NCBI GenBank assembly: GCA_035759705.1
Contig: DASTUJ010000062.1
Span: forward strand, 1 to 32,963
DNA from: Actinomycetota bacterium
Lineage (GTDB): Bacteria > Actinomycetota > CADDZG01 > JAHWKV01
DNA: 32,963 nucleotides
Reading direction: 5' to 3'
The notes under the pieces are model-generated. The model did no database searches, was not told where the DNA came from, and saw nothing but the letters and a program-made list of their open reading frames with translations. The position numbers were made by a program, and so were the translations under genes. The stretch's first letter is position 1. Each line of letters begins with the position of its first letter. This document shows positions 5,664 through 15,126 of the stretch, piece by piece.

Positions 5664-7397
5664 ATGGCTAAGGCGAGGGTTCGTTCCACTCTTCGGCTGC
5701 TCACGCTCATGTGCGTGATGCTGGCCGGCTCGGGCGTGGTCGCCGGCCGGCTGTTCTGGCTCCAGGTGATGGACTCCAGCCGCATGAGCGCGATGGCCGC
5801 CGAGCAGCGCCTGCGCACGCTGACCCTGCCGGCTCACCGGGGGTCGATCCTGGCCTCCGACGGCACCGAGCTGGCCATCTCGATGGACACGCAGACGGTT
5901 TACGCCAGCCCTCGCGAGCTGAAGGACCCGGTAGCGGCGGCGCAGGCACTGGCACCGATCCTCGGCATCGACACCGGCAAGCTCCAGGCCAAGCTGACCG
6001 GGGACTCCGGCTTCGTCTACCTCGCCCGCAGGCAGGAGCCCGATATCGCGCGGCAGGTCGGGGACCTGAAGATCCCGGGGGTGGGCCTCATCCCCGAGCC
6101 GAAGCGCTACTACCCGTCCGGACCGCTGGCGGCCCAGGTGGTGGGGTTCGTCGGCGACGAGAACACCGGGCTTGCCGGGCTGGAGAGCGCATACGAGGAC
6201 GTGCTGACCGGCAGGCCGGGCAAAGCCGTCACCGAGCGCGACCCGGCGGGCCGGATCATCCCGGTGGGGGAGTCTTCGGTCACGGAGGCGGTCGAGGGCA
6301 ACGACCTGGTGCTGACCATCGACAAGCAGATCCAGTACGAGGCCGAAGCCGCGCTGGCCCGGGCGGTGAAGCAGTGGAACGCCAACGGCGGCACGGTCAT
6401 CGTGATGAGCCCGGAGACCGGCAACATCCTGGCCATGGCCAGCAACCCGACCTTCGACCCGAACGACCTGAAGTCGAGCAACGCCGCCTCGCGAAAGAAC
6501 GCTGCGGTGGTCGACGTGATGGAGCCCGGCTCCGTGAGCAAGATGGTGACGGCGGCGGCAGCCCTCGAGACCAGCGTCACGACGCCGACCGAGCTCATGC
6601 GGGTCGACGACGAGCTGCGGATCGGCGCCAAGACCTTTAAGGACTCCCACCCGCACCCGGTGCAGACCCTGACCTTCTCGCAGGTGATCCAGTCGTCTTC
6701 CAACGTGGGTACGATCAAGGTGGCCGAGCGGCTCGGCAAGCAGAGCCTGTACGACTACCTCGTCCGCTTCGGGTACGGCCGCAAGACCGGCCTGGGGTTC
6801 CCGGGTGAGTCGGCCGGGATCCTTCCGAAACCGGACAAGTGGTGGCAGACGTCGCTGGGAACGATCGCGATCGGGCAGGGCGTTGCGGTCACGCCGCTGC
6901 AGATGACCAAGGCGTACGCCACGCTCGCCAACGACGGCGTGGAGGTGACGCCGAACCTGGTGCTCGCCACCGTGGACGCGTCGGGCCGCAAGCACAATGC
7001 CGAGAACCCGCAGGGCGAAAGGGTCATCGACCGCGCCACGGCCGAGACGCTCACCGACATGCTCGTCGGGGTGACCGCCGGCGACTCCGGCACCGGCAGC
7101 GCGGCAGCGATTCCGGGCTACCGGGTGGCCGGCAAGACCGGTACCGCACAAAAGCCGAAGATCGGCGCCGCCGGGTACTCGGGCTACATGGCGTCGTTTG
7201 TCGGCTTTGCGCCGGCGGACAACCCCAAGCTGGTGGTGTCGGTGGTGCTGGACGACCCGAAGCCCTTCCTGGCAGGCGAGACCGCGGCGATCACCTTCAA
7301 GGAGATCATGCAGTTCTCGCTCCGCCGCCTGGGTGCCGAGGGGGCCCCCGGACGGCTGCTCCAGGGCCCCGCTCTCGCCGCTCCGCCCTCGGAGTAG
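5664..7397 (+). CDS. ftsI: Septal class B penicillin-binding protein (transpeptidase) FtsI
   Basis: This 577-residue enzyme crosslinks septal peptidoglycan with its partner FtsW. An N-terminal signal anchor at about 10-33 is followed by the pedestal domain (RGSILASDGTELAIS) and the transpeptidase domain. Catalytic motifs are S290-V-S-K293 (in EPGSVSKM), S345-S-N347 and K491-T-G493 (in GKTGTAQK). There are no C-terminal PASTA domains, as expected for FtsI rather than for the elongation PBPs with PASTA. The ATG at 5664 has GGGGAG about nine bases upstream. It lies 13 bases after the ftsL-like gene. The long open frame on the opposite strand here is a GC-driven shadow. Confidence 0.95.
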   Translation: MAKARVRSTLRLLTLMCVMLAGSGVVAGRLFWLQVMDSSRMSAMAAEQRLRTLTLPAHRGSILASDGTELAISMDTQTVYASPRELKDPVAAAQALAPILGIDTGKLQAKLTGDSGFVYLARRQEPDIARQVGDLKIPGVGLIPEPKRYYPSGPLAAQVVGFVGDENTGLAGLESAYEDVLTGRPGKAVTERDPAGRIIPVGESSVTEAVEGNDLVLTIDKQIQYEAEAALARAVKQWNANGGTVIVMSPETGNILAMASNPTFDPNDLKSSNAASRKNAAVVDVMEPGSVSKMVTAAAALETSVTTPTELMRVDDELRIGAKTFKDSHPHPVQTLTFSQVIQSSSNVGTIKVAERLGKQSLYDYLVRFGYGRKTGLGFPGESAGILPKPDKWWQTSLGTIAIGQGVAVTPLQMTKAYATLANDGVEVTPNLVLATVDASGRKHNAENPQGERVIDRATAETLTDMLVGVTAGDSGTGSAAAIPGYRVAGKTGTAQKPKIGAAGYSGYMASFVGFAPADNPKLVVSVVLDDPKPFLAGETAAITFKEIMQFSLRRLGAEGAPGRLLQGPALAAPPSE

Positions 7398-7491
7398 GGA
7401 CCCTGACCTCTGCTCTGCGGCTCCCTCTGCGGATGCCGCCTCCGCCGGCCGCCCTTCTCGCGGAACGCCTTCAAATGGGATGCTCTACGGA

Positions 7492-8943
7492 ATGAACCTT
7501 GGAACAGTCGCCCGGGCGCTCGGCGTCCCGGCTCCCGGCGACGCCGGCACCGAGATCACCGACCTGGCATACGACTCCCGGACCGTGGCTCCCGGCGCCC
7601 TGTTTTTCTGCGTCCGGGGCCAAAAGCAGGACGGGCACGACCACGCGGTCCGTGCGGTGGAGTCCGGGGCTGCAGCACTGGTTGTCGAACACGAGGTCGC
7701 TTTCGACGGAGCCCGGGTGCCCCAGCTGGTCGTCGCAAACAGCCGGGCCGCCATGGGTGCCCTGGCCGCCCCGTTCTTCGGCGACCCCAGCCGCACCGTA
7801 GCCGTGGCCGGCGTCACCGGGACCAACGGCAAGACGACAATCACCTACCTTTTGGAGTCGGTCTTCCGGGCGGCCGGGGACCCGGCCGGGCTGATCGGTA
7901 CCGTCGAGACCCGGGTCGCCGGGCGGTCGACTCCCGCGGCTAGAACCACCCCCGAGGCGGTCGACATCCAGCGCCTGCTGCGGCAGATGGCGGACGCGGG
8001 TGTGCGCATGTGCGCCCTGGAGGTGACCTCGATCGGGATCGAGAGCGGCCGGACCGAGGGCATCAACTTCGACGTCGCCGTGTTCACGAACCTCACGCAC
8101 GATCACCTCGACCACCACGGGACGATGGAGAGCTACTACGCGGCGAAGTCGAAGCTGTTCACCTCGCCCGGCCCGAGGGCGGCCGTGATCAACGCCGACG
8201 ACCCCTACGGCCGCCGCCTGGCCGCCGAGCTGTCCTACACGCCGCTGCGCTTCGGGATCCAGGAGGAAGCCGATGTGGTGGCCGTAGACGTAGCTGCCGG
8301 CAGCCGCGGTTCGAAGTTCCGGGCGGTGGGCTGCGGCCTCGACCTGCCGTTGAGTGTGCGCCTGCCCGGGTTGTTCAACGTATCCAACGCACTTGCCGCC
8401 GCCTCGGCAGCGGTGAAGATGGGGATCGCTCCCGAGGCTATCGCCGCCGGCATCGCCGGGCTTGCGTCCGTCCCCGGCCGTTTCGAGCCGGTGGATGAGG
8501 GGCAGGGCTTTCTGGTGGTGGTCGACTACGCTCACACCCCCGACGCTCTAGCCAACGTGCTGCGGGCCGCCCGAGGGCTGACCGATGGGCGGGTGCTCGC
8601 AGTTTTCGGGTGCGGCGGCGACCGGGACAGGAGCAAGCGCCCGGAGATGGGGGAGGCAGCGGTGCGGCTGGCCGACGTAGCGTACGCCACCTCGGACAAC
8701 CCGCGCAGCGAGGACCCGGTGGAGATCCTGAAGGAGATAGAGCAGGGGATGACGGGTGGAGAGTACCGGGTCGTAGTCGACAGGGAGCAGGCGATTGCCG
8801 AGGCGCTGGCCGACGCGGCCGAGGGCGACGTGGTGGTTATCGCCGGCAAGGGCCACGAGACCGGCCAGACTGTGGGCGGAACGGTCCTGCCGTTCGACGA
8901 CCGGCTGGTGGCCGCCCGGATCTTGAAGGGGATGCAGCAGTGA
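7492..8943 (+). CDS. murE: UDP-MurNAc-L-Ala-D-Glu:diaminopimelate ligase MurE
   Basis: This 483-residue cytoplasmic ligase adds the third residue of the peptidoglycan stem peptide. The ATP loop GTNGKTT has its lysine at K114, followed by the THDHLDHHG motif and the C-terminal substrate motif D402-N-P-R405. DNPR is the form seen in enzymes that use meso-diaminopimelate; lysine-adding MurE usually has a different residue at the Arg position. I chose ATG 7492 (MNLGTVARALG) with GGGA upstream; ATG 7480 is possible and adds four residues. The gap of 94 bases after ftsI has no clear terminator. Its stop overlaps the murF start by four bases. Confidence 0.93.
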   Translation: MNLGTVARALGVPAPGDAGTEITDLAYDSRTVAPGALFFCVRGQKQDGHDHAVRAVESGAAALVVEHEVAFDGARVPQLVVANSRAAMGALAAPFFGDPSRTVAVAGVTGTNGKTTITYLLESVFRAAGDPAGLIGTVETRVAGRSTPAARTTPEAVDIQRLLRQMADAGVRMCALEVTSIGIESGRTEGINFDVAVFTNLTHDHLDHHGTMESYYAAKSKLFTSPGPRAAVINADDPYGRRLAAELSYTPLRFGIQEEADVVAVDVAAGSRGSKFRAVGCGLDLPLSVRLPGLFNVSNALAAASAAVKMGIAPEAIAAGIAGLASVPGRFEPVDEGQGFLVVVDYAHTPDALANVLRAARGLTDGRVLAVFGCGGDRDRSKRPEMGEAAVRLADVAYATSDNPRSEDPVEILKEIEQGMTGGEYRVVVDREQAIAEALADAAEGDVVVIAGKGHETGQTVGGTVLPFDDRLVAARILKGMQQ

Positions 8944-10322
8944 GAATTTCTTTGGTTGAGGCGGCCCGGGTGATGGGCGGCCCGTTCGACGGTCTGGACC
9001 GGGCCGTCCGGATGACCGGCGCCGTGGTCGACTCCCGCCTGATAAGGCCGGGCGACGCATTCTTTGCGCTCAAGGGCGACTACCTGGACGGGCACGACTT
9101 CGCCGCCGAGGCGCTTCGAAAGGGGGCCTCCGCCGTGGTGGTCGGCCGGACGGTGGGCACCGACCCTGCCCGGACCATTCTCCTATCGGACCCGATGGCA
9201 GGGCTGGTGTCGCTGGCCGGCTGGGTCCGGGATGTCCTGAACCCGATCGTCGTCGGGGTCACCGGCTCCACCGGCAAGACCTCGGTCAAGGACCTCCTGG
9301 CGTCGATCGTCCGGGGCCAGATGCCGGTGATCGCCTCCGAGAAGTCGTTCAACAACGAGCTGGGGGTGCCACTGACCCTGGTGAAGACCAGGGCCGACAC
9401 CCGGGTGGTCGTGGTGGAGATGGGGGCCCGGGGCGTAGGCCAGATCAAGCAGCTGTGCAAGCTTGCCCGCCCCCACATCGGCGTCGTCACCAACGTCGGG
9501 GTCACCCACTACGAGCTGTTCGGGTCCCGGGCTGCCATCGCCCAGGCGAAGGGCGAGCTGGTCGAGGCGATCCCGGAGGGCGGCGCGGCCGTTCTCAACG
9601 CCGACGACCCGCTGGTGGCCGGCATGACCCGGCGAAGGGGCGAGCTGGTCGACGTCCTTACCTACGGCATCGCGCAGAAAGCGTGGCTGCAGGCCCAGGA
9701 AGTTCGTTTCGACCGCCTGGGCCGTCCGACCTTCCGGCTGGTCCAGGGGTCCCTGCGGGGGGTCTGGGTCGAGATGAAGGTCAGCGGGATCCACCAGGTG
9801 ATGAACGCGCTGGCCGCCTCGACGGCCGCCCTGGCGCTCGGCCTGACGCTGGAGGACTGCCGCGCCGGGCTGGAGGCAGCCGAGATCTCCCCCTGGCGGA
9901 TGCAGGTCCGGGAGGTCGGGGATGCGGTGATCGTCAACGACGCCTACAACGCCAGCCCCACCTCGGTGGCCTCGGCGCTGCAGACCTGTGCAGGAATGAC
10001 CCGGGACGAAGGTCGCCTGGTGGTTATCCTGGGCCACATGGCGGAGCTCGGAAACATCGCGGAGACCGAGCACCACCGGATCGGGGCTCTGGCCGCTTCG
10101 CTGGCGGCCCGCCTGATAGTGGTGGGCCGGGGGGCGGAACCTATCGCCGCCGGTGCGATTCAGGCCGGTATGACCGACGTCCTCCAGGTGCCGGACGCGG
10201 TGGCGGCCGCCGCTGCGGTGGGTCCCCTGGGAGCGGGGGACGTCCTGCTGGTCAAGGGCTCCCGGGTTGCGGCTTTGGAGCAGGTCTCCGACATGGTCGC
10301 GCAGGGGATGGCGAGCGCTTGA
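8940..10322 (+). CDS. murF: UDP-MurNAc-tripeptide:D-Ala-D-Ala ligase MurF
   Basis: This 460-residue ligase adds D-Ala-D-Ala to the UDP-MurNAc-tripeptide in the cytoplasm. The N-terminal domain (GAVVDSRLIRPGDAFFALKG) is followed by the ATP loop GSTGKTS with K113, the EMGARGVGQI segment, and the NDAYNASPTS motif of the family. The GTG start at 8940 overlaps the murE stop (GTGA) and has AAGGGG about seven bases upstream. It ends in TGA overlapping the mraY start. Length is normal. Confidence 0.95.
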   Translation: MRISLVEAARVMGGPFDGLDRAVRMTGAVVDSRLIRPGDAFFALKGDYLDGHDFAAEALRKGASAVVVGRTVGTDPARTILLSDPMAGLVSLAGWVRDVLNPIVVGVTGSTGKTSVKDLLASIVRGQMPVIASEKSFNNELGVPLTLVKTRADTRVVVVEMGARGVGQIKQLCKLARPHIGVVTNVGVTHYELFGSRAAIAQAKGELVEAIPEGGAAVLNADDPLVAGMTRRRGELVDVLTYGIAQKAWLQAQEVRFDRLGRPTFRLVQGSLRGVWVEMKVSGIHQVMNALAASTAALALGLTLEDCRAGLEAAEISPWRMQVREVGDAVIVNDAYNASPTSVASALQTCAGMTRDEGRLVVILGHMAELGNIAETEHHRIGALAASLAARLIVVGRGAEPIAAGAIQAGMTDVLQVPDAVAAAAAVGPLGAGDVLLVKGSRVAALEQVSDMVAQGMASA

Positions 10323-11371
10323 GACAGATCCTTGCCGCCGCCGCCCTCTCCTTTTTATTGGTGTTGATCTTCACGCCGGTTGCCATCCGGATCCTCAGGC
10401 GCAAGAGCATCGGCCAGTTCGTCCGGGAGGACGGGCCTAAAGCGCACATCGTGAAGAAGGGCACCCCGACGATGGGGGGCATCGTGATCATCGCCGGGTC
10501 GCTGGCGGCCTATGCCGTCTCCCACTTCGTCGGGCGGCCGACGGACTTCACCCCCAGCGGCCTGCTTGCGATGGGGACCCTGGTGGCCATGGGCATCCTG
10601 GGCTTCATCGACGACTACCTGAAGATCAACCGCCGGCGGTCGCTCGGCCTCAACAAGACGGCCAAGCTGCTGGGCCAGGCGGCGGTCGCGGTCGGCTTCG
10701 TATTTGCCGCCCGCTTCACCCAGGCCATCGAGGAGGTGTCGTTCGTCCGCCCACTGGGGTTTGCGCTGGTGGGGGTGCTGTTCGCCCTCTGGGTCTTTCT
10801 GATCATCGCGGCGACCACCAACGGGACCAACCTGGCCGACGGCCTCGACGGCCTCTGCTGTGGGTCGGGCGCCATGGTGATGGGCGCCTACGTGATCATC
10901 ACCTTCTGGCAGTTCAGGCACCCCTGCCTCGGCCTCGACGGCCAGGCCGGATGCTACCTCGCGTCCGACTCCCTCGATCTGGCCCTGGTCGCCGCCAGCA
11001 TGGTCGGGTCCCTGGCGGGCTTTTTGTGGTGGAACGCCGCCCCGGCGAAGATCTTCATGGGCGACACCGGGTCGCTGGCGCTGGGAGGGGGAATGGCCGC
11101 GCTGGCCATCCTGACCAACACCCAGCTGCTTCTGATCGTCCTGGGCGGCCTGTACGTGGTCGAGGTCTCGTCGGTGGTCCTGCAGGTGATCGCCTTCCGG
11201 GTCTTCAAGCGCCGCATCTTTCTCATGGCCCCGATCCACCACCACTTCGAGCTACTCGGCTGGCCCGAGTTCACCGTGATCGTCCGCTTCTGGGTTCTGG
11301 CCGCGCTTTCGATCGCCTTCGGGCTGGGGTTGTTCTACGGCGAGTTCATCAACGCCGGCGGAGCGGGTTGA
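10319..11371 (+). CDS. mraY: Phospho-MurNAc-pentapeptide transferase MraY
   Basis: This 350-residue integral membrane enzyme transfers phospho-MurNAc-pentapeptide to undecaprenyl phosphate, making lipid I. About ten hydrophobic helices are seen. Signature motifs are HIVKKGTPTMGG near the N-terminus, the D98-D99-Y-L-K pair that binds magnesium and the lipid carrier, TNGTNLADGLDGL, FMGDTGSLALGG and the HHHFE loop. The start is TTG at 10319, overlapping the murF stop as TTGA, with GGGGA about ten bases upstream. An extra loop of about 20 residues with two cysteines (HPCLGLDGQAGC) lies between helices in the middle and is not typical of the textbook enzymes. Confidence 0.95.
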   Translation: MRQILAAAALSFLLVLIFTPVAIRILRRKSIGQFVREDGPKAHIVKKGTPTMGGIVIIAGSLAAYAVSHFVGRPTDFTPSGLLAMGTLVAMGILGFIDDYLKINRRRSLGLNKTAKLLGQAAVAVGFVFAARFTQAIEEVSFVRPLGFALVGVLFALWVFLIIAATTNGTNLADGLDGLCCGSGAMVMGAYVIITFWQFRHPCLGLDGQAGCYLASDSLDLALVAASMVGSLAGFLWWNAAPAKIFMGDTGSLALGGGMAALAILTNTQLLLIVLGGLYVVEVSSVVLQVIAFRVFKRRIFLMAPIHHHFELLGWPEFTVIVRFWVLAALSIAFGLGLFYGEFINAGGAG

Positions 11372-12759
11372 GCCCACCACAACGGGTCCTGATCCTCGGC
11401 CTGGGCAAGATGACCGGCGCCGCTGTAGCCGACGTGCTCCTCTCCTCGGGCGCCGAGGTCCGCGCCCACGAGTCCTTCCCGACTCCGGCCCGGGAGGAGC
11501 TGGCGGCCCGGCTGAGCGAACGGGGCGCCAGGGTCGGCTTCGGTGAGCCGGACGAGGCAGTCGTCGAGGAGCTTCTCGGCTGGGCCGACCTGATCGTCCC
11601 CAGCCCCGGGGTCCCCCCGTCCAACCCGGTCCTGGCCGCGGCGCTGGCCCGGGGCACCAAGGTGATCAGCGAGGTGGAGCTGGGGTACGGGCTGGCCAGG
11701 GGCCCGGTGCTGGCGATCACCGGGACCAACGGCAAGACCACCACGACGACCCTGCTGGCCGAGATCCTCCGCGAGGCCGGCAAGCCCGCCGAGGCGGTCG
11801 GCAACATCGGTGTCCCCTTCGTCACGGCGGCCAGGGACTCGGCGGCCGGCGCCTTTCTGGTCGCCGAGCTCTCGAGCTTCCAGCTGGCGTTCATCGACAG
11901 GTTCCAGCCCGCGGCGGCGATCGTCCTCAACGTCGGCGACGACCACTACGACTGGCACTCCGGGTACGAGGACTACCTCGCCGCCAAGGGCAGGATCACC
12001 GAGAACCAGAAGGCGGACGAACGTCTGGTGATCCGGGTCGACGACCCGGGCTGCATGGCCATTGCCGCCGGGTCGAAGGCGGAGATAGCCGGGTTCGGTC
12101 TGGACGCTCCGGAGGAGGTGTGGGCAAGGCTGAAGACCGGCCTGGGGAGACCGCCGGCTCTGGTGGCCGGGATGGACGGTGGCGAGATGGCGACGTTCGA
12201 CGGAAATACCCGCACCGTCCTGACTAACTCCCGGGATATCCGCATGGACGGCCCCCACAACCTTGAGAATGTGATGGCGGCAGCACTTGCCGCTTTGAAG
12301 TTCGGAGTAGCGCCCGAGGCCATTGCCTCGGTTGCCAGCCGGTTCGGCAACCTGCCGCACCGCACCGAGCTGGTCGCCACTGTGGACGGGGTGAGATATG
12401 TCGACGATTCCAAAGCCACCAACCCGCACGCCACCCTCAGGGCCCTCAGGGGTTTGAGCAACGTCGTGTTGATAGCGGGAGGCCGGGCCAAGGGCCTGGA
12501 CCTGTCGCCGCTTTCCGAGGTCGCCGGCCAGGTGGCCGGCCTGGTTGTGATGGGGGAGGCGGCCGAGGAGCTGCTGCAGGTTTTCGCATCGGTTCCCTCC
12601 GCCCCGGCGGAGGACGTGGAGGAGGCGGTGCGGCTGGCAGCCGCCATGGCGCGGCCCGGGGACACGGTCCTTCTTTCTCCGGCCTGCTCGAGCCTCGACC
12701 AGTACACCGACTACGCCGAACGGGGAAATCGCTTTCAGAACGCGGTGCGCTCCCTGTGA
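11368..12759 (+). CDS. murD: UDP-MurNAc-L-alanine:D-glutamate ligase MurD
   Basis: This 463-residue ligase adds D-Glu to UDP-MurNAc-L-Ala. A Rossmann-like N-terminal domain (VLILGLGKMTG) is followed by the ATP loop GTNGKTT with K123, the NVGDDHYDWH segment, and the C-terminal region with DDSKATNPHAT and LLSPACSSLDQY, which are MurD signatures. TTG at 11368 overlaps the mraY stop as TTGA, and GGCGGAG lies upstream. It overlaps ftsW by four bases. Confidence 0.95.
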   Translation: MSPPQRVLILGLGKMTGAAVADVLLSSGAEVRAHESFPTPAREELAARLSERGARVGFGEPDEAVVEELLGWADLIVPSPGVPPSNPVLAAALARGTKVISEVELGYGLARGPVLAITGTNGKTTTTTLLAEILREAGKPAEAVGNIGVPFVTAARDSAAGAFLVAELSSFQLAFIDRFQPAAAIVLNVGDDHYDWHSGYEDYLAAKGRITENQKADERLVIRVDDPGCMAIAAGSKAEIAGFGLDAPEEVWARLKTGLGRPPALVAGMDGGEMATFDGNTRTVLTNSRDIRMDGPHNLENVMAAALAALKFGVAPEAIASVASRFGNLPHRTELVATVDGVRYVDDSKATNPHATLRALRGLSNVVLIAGGRAKGLDLSPLSEVAGQVAGLVVMGEAAEELLQVFASVPSAPAEDVEEAVRLAAAMARPGDTVLLSPACSSLDQYTDYAERGNRFQNAVRSL

Positions 12760-13970
12760 CCGCTGCAACCGTCAACCCGCCCGCCGCCGAGGATGGCGCT
12801 ACCAGGTCCCGGCTCGGGCACCTGCTCGACAAACCGCACCTGCCCCTTCTGCTCACCTGCCTGACCCTGGTTGCGATCGGCCTACTGATGATCCTGTCGG
12901 CCTCCTCGGTTCAGGCGTTCAGCCGGTTCGGCACCTCGTTCTCGTACTTCAAGCGGCAGATGGTCGGGGTTGTCATCGGCCTGGTCGCAATGGCGGTCAT
13001 GGCCCGGAGCGACTACCGGCACCTGCGGCCGCTGGCCCGGCCGCTTCTCGGGGCCTGCCTGGTGATGCTCGCCGCCGTGATCCTGCCCGGGATCGGCTCC
13101 ACCCGGGGCGGCTCGAGCCGGTGGCTGATTGTCGGGCCGTTGAGCATCCAGCCGTCCGAGATCGCAAAGCTTGCCCTCATCATTTTTGTGGCGACGGTTC
13201 TGGAGTCCAAGGGGGTCAAGATCAGGGACCCCCGGGAGCTGGCGGTGCCGGTCCTGCCGATGACCGGCCTGGTCTGCCTTCTGGTGATAGCCCAGCCCGA
13301 CCTCGGCACCACGATCATCCTCGGGGGATCGGTCCTGGTGATCCTCTTCCTCGCCGGCGCCCAGATGCGCCACGTCGGGTTGTTGTCGGCCTTCGGGCTG
13401 ATCTCGGTGGTGATCCTTGCCTTCACCCGCTCCTACCGGAGGGAGCGGGTCTTCTCGTTCCTCAACCCGTGGGCGGACCCCCTCAACACCGGCTACCAGG
13501 TCATCCAGGGTCAGATAGCCCTGGGCAGCGGCGGCTTCTTCGGTGTAGGCCTCGGCGCCAGCCGGCAGAAGTGGTCGTACGTGCCGAACGCACACACCGA
13601 CTTCATCTTTGCCATCATCGGCGAGGAGCTGGGCCTGGCCGGCACGCTGATCGTCCTGATCCTGTTCGTCTTCCTTATGTACCTCGGAATCCGGGTCGCC
13701 CGTCAGGCCCCGGATCGTTTTGGGATGCTCCTGGCCGGAGGGATCACCGGCGTCATTGCGATGCAGGCGCTGATCAACATGGGGGCGATCTCCGGCCTGC
13801 TTCCTATCACCGGCGTCCCGCTTCCCCTGATTTCGTTCGGAAGCTCGTCCCTGGTGCTCACCATGGCCTCGGTCGGCATCCTCCTTTCCATCGCCAAGAG
13901 GGGGAAGAAGAGCAGCGGCAAGGCTCGGTCAACGCCTGCCATCAACCCTAAAGTTGCAGTAAAGGCTTAA
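12756..13970 (+). CDS. ftsW: Septal SEDS glycosyltransferase FtsW
   Basis: This 404-residue polytopic membrane protein polymerises lipid II at the septum together with FtsI. A polar N-terminus of about 27 residues precedes roughly ten transmembrane helices. SEDS hallmarks include NPWADPLNTGYQVIQGQIAL, GLGASRQKWSYVPNAHTDF, IGEELGLAG and the final GSSSLVLTMASVGILLSI. The GTG start at 12756 overlaps the murD stop as GTGA. The tail is Lys/Arg rich. A 49-base gap separates it from murG. Position between murD and murG favours FtsW over RodA. Confidence 0.95.
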   Translation: MTAATVNPPAAEDGATRSRLGHLLDKPHLPLLLTCLTLVAIGLLMILSASSVQAFSRFGTSFSYFKRQMVGVVIGLVAMAVMARSDYRHLRPLARPLLGACLVMLAAVILPGIGSTRGGSSRWLIVGPLSIQPSEIAKLALIIFVATVLESKGVKIRDPRELAVPVLPMTGLVCLLVIAQPDLGTTIILGGSVLVILFLAGAQMRHVGLLSAFGLISVVILAFTRSYRRERVFSFLNPWADPLNTGYQVIQGQIALGSGGFFGVGLGASRQKWSYVPNAHTDFIFAIIGEELGLAGTLIVLILFVFLMYLGIRVARQAPDRFGMLLAGGITGVIAMQALINMGAISGLLPITGVPLPLISFGSSSLVLTMASVGILLSIAKRGKKSSGKARSTPAINPKVAVKA

Positions 13971-14019
13971 CGGTATCGACGCACATTCAGAAGAGGTTGA
14001 AGGTGCTTCCCGCCCCGGG

Positions 14020-15126
14020 TTGAGGGTGATCCTTGCCGGAGGGGGCACCACCGGCCACCTGTCTCCCGGGCTTGCGGTTGCGGACCTCCTCCGTTCCCGG
14101 GGCGCTGAGATCCTGTTCATCGGAACGCCCACCGGACCGGAAGCTCGGATCGTCCCGAACAGCGGCTACCCCTTCAAGGCGGTTTCCGTGATCGGCCGGG
14201 GGCCCGGGAAAGTGACCGTGCGGAACCTTCAGGCGGTTACCAAGCTGGGCGTCGCAACCCTGAAGGCGCTGAAGATTCTCCGCACCTTCAAGCCGGATGT
14301 GGTGGTCGGCACCGGGGGCTACGTCAGCCTCCCCGCCGCAGCTGCCGCCAGGCTGGCCGGCGTCCCGCTGGTCCTGCACGAACAGAACAGCGTGCCGGGC
14401 ATGGCCAACCGGGTTGCGCGCCGGTTTGCGACCGCAGTCGGGGTCAGCTTCCCCGGCACCGAGAGGTTCTTCGGCCCGGGCGCGGTCCTGGTGGGCAACC
14501 CGGTCAGGGAGGCCCTGAACAAATTCGACCGGCCGGCGTTGCGCCCTCGCGGGCTTGAGGAGTTCGGCCTGGAGGACGGCCGGCCCACCCTGTTGGTCTT
14601 CGGCGGCAGCCAGGGGGCCCGCAGCATCAACGAAGCGGTGACTGGGGCCTACGACGGGCTGCGTTCCTCCGACCTGCAGATCCTGCACCTGGCCGGGCCG
14701 CGGAACGCCGGGTTGGTGGAGAAGGCGGTTGAGGACCAACGGCAGCCGGGGGACTCACTCGTCTACCGGGTCGTGGGCTATACGGACTCGATGGAGCTGG
14801 CTTACGCTTGCAGCGATCTGGCGTTGTGCCGGTCCGGGGCGTCGACCGTGGCGGAGCTGGCGGCGGTGGGGCTCCCGGCCCTGCTGGTCCCCCTGCCGAT
14901 ATCGCTGGACGACGACCAGAGGAAGAACGCTGAAGCGGTAGTAGAGGTTGGAGGAGCTCGCATGATCTTGAACGCCGACCTGAACCCTCAAGTAGTGGTT
15001 GAGATGGTTGAGGGTCTTATCCGGGACCCCGCCGAGCTCGCCTCGTTGGCCCAGGCGGTGCGTACGCTGGCCCGCCCGGACGCCGCCGAGAGGTTCGCCG
15101 AGCTGGTTGAAGGTTCGGTGAAGTAG
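14020..15126 (+). CDS. murG: UDP-GlcNAc:lipid I GlcNAc transferase MurG
   Basis: This 368-residue GT-B enzyme on the inner membrane face converts lipid I to lipid II. GGGTTGH lies at residues 7-13, then HEQNSVPGMANR, VFGGSQGARSIN and the C-terminal donor site region CRSGASTVAELAAVGLPALLVP. TTG at 14020 gives the usual MRVILAGGG start, but the ribosome site (GAAGG) is about 14 bases upstream and weak; GTG at 14026 is a poorer choice. It ends directly before murC. Confidence 0.95.
   Translation: MRVILAGGGTTGHLSPGLAVADLLRSRGAEILFIGTPTGPEARIVPNSGYPFKAVSVIGRGPGKVTVRNLQAVTKLGVATLKALKILRTFKPDVVVGTGGYVSLPAAAAARLAGVPLVLHEQNSVPGMANRVARRFATAVGVSFPGTERFFGPGAVLVGNPVREALNKFDRPALRPRGLEEFGLEDGRPTLLVFGGSQGARSINEAVTGAYDGLRSSDLQILHLAGPRNAGLVEKAVEDQRQPGDSLVYRVVGYTDSMELAYACSDLALCRSGASTVAELAAVGLPALLVPLPISLDDDQRKNAEAVVEVGGARMILNADLNPQVVVEMVEGLIRDPAELASLAQAVRTLARPDAAERFAELVEGSVK

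Noticed and set aside
5118-7151. 677-codon minus-strand open frame over ftsL and ftsI
   Set aside because: It is a shadow of ftsI, which has all three catalytic motifs. The antisense product is low complexity.
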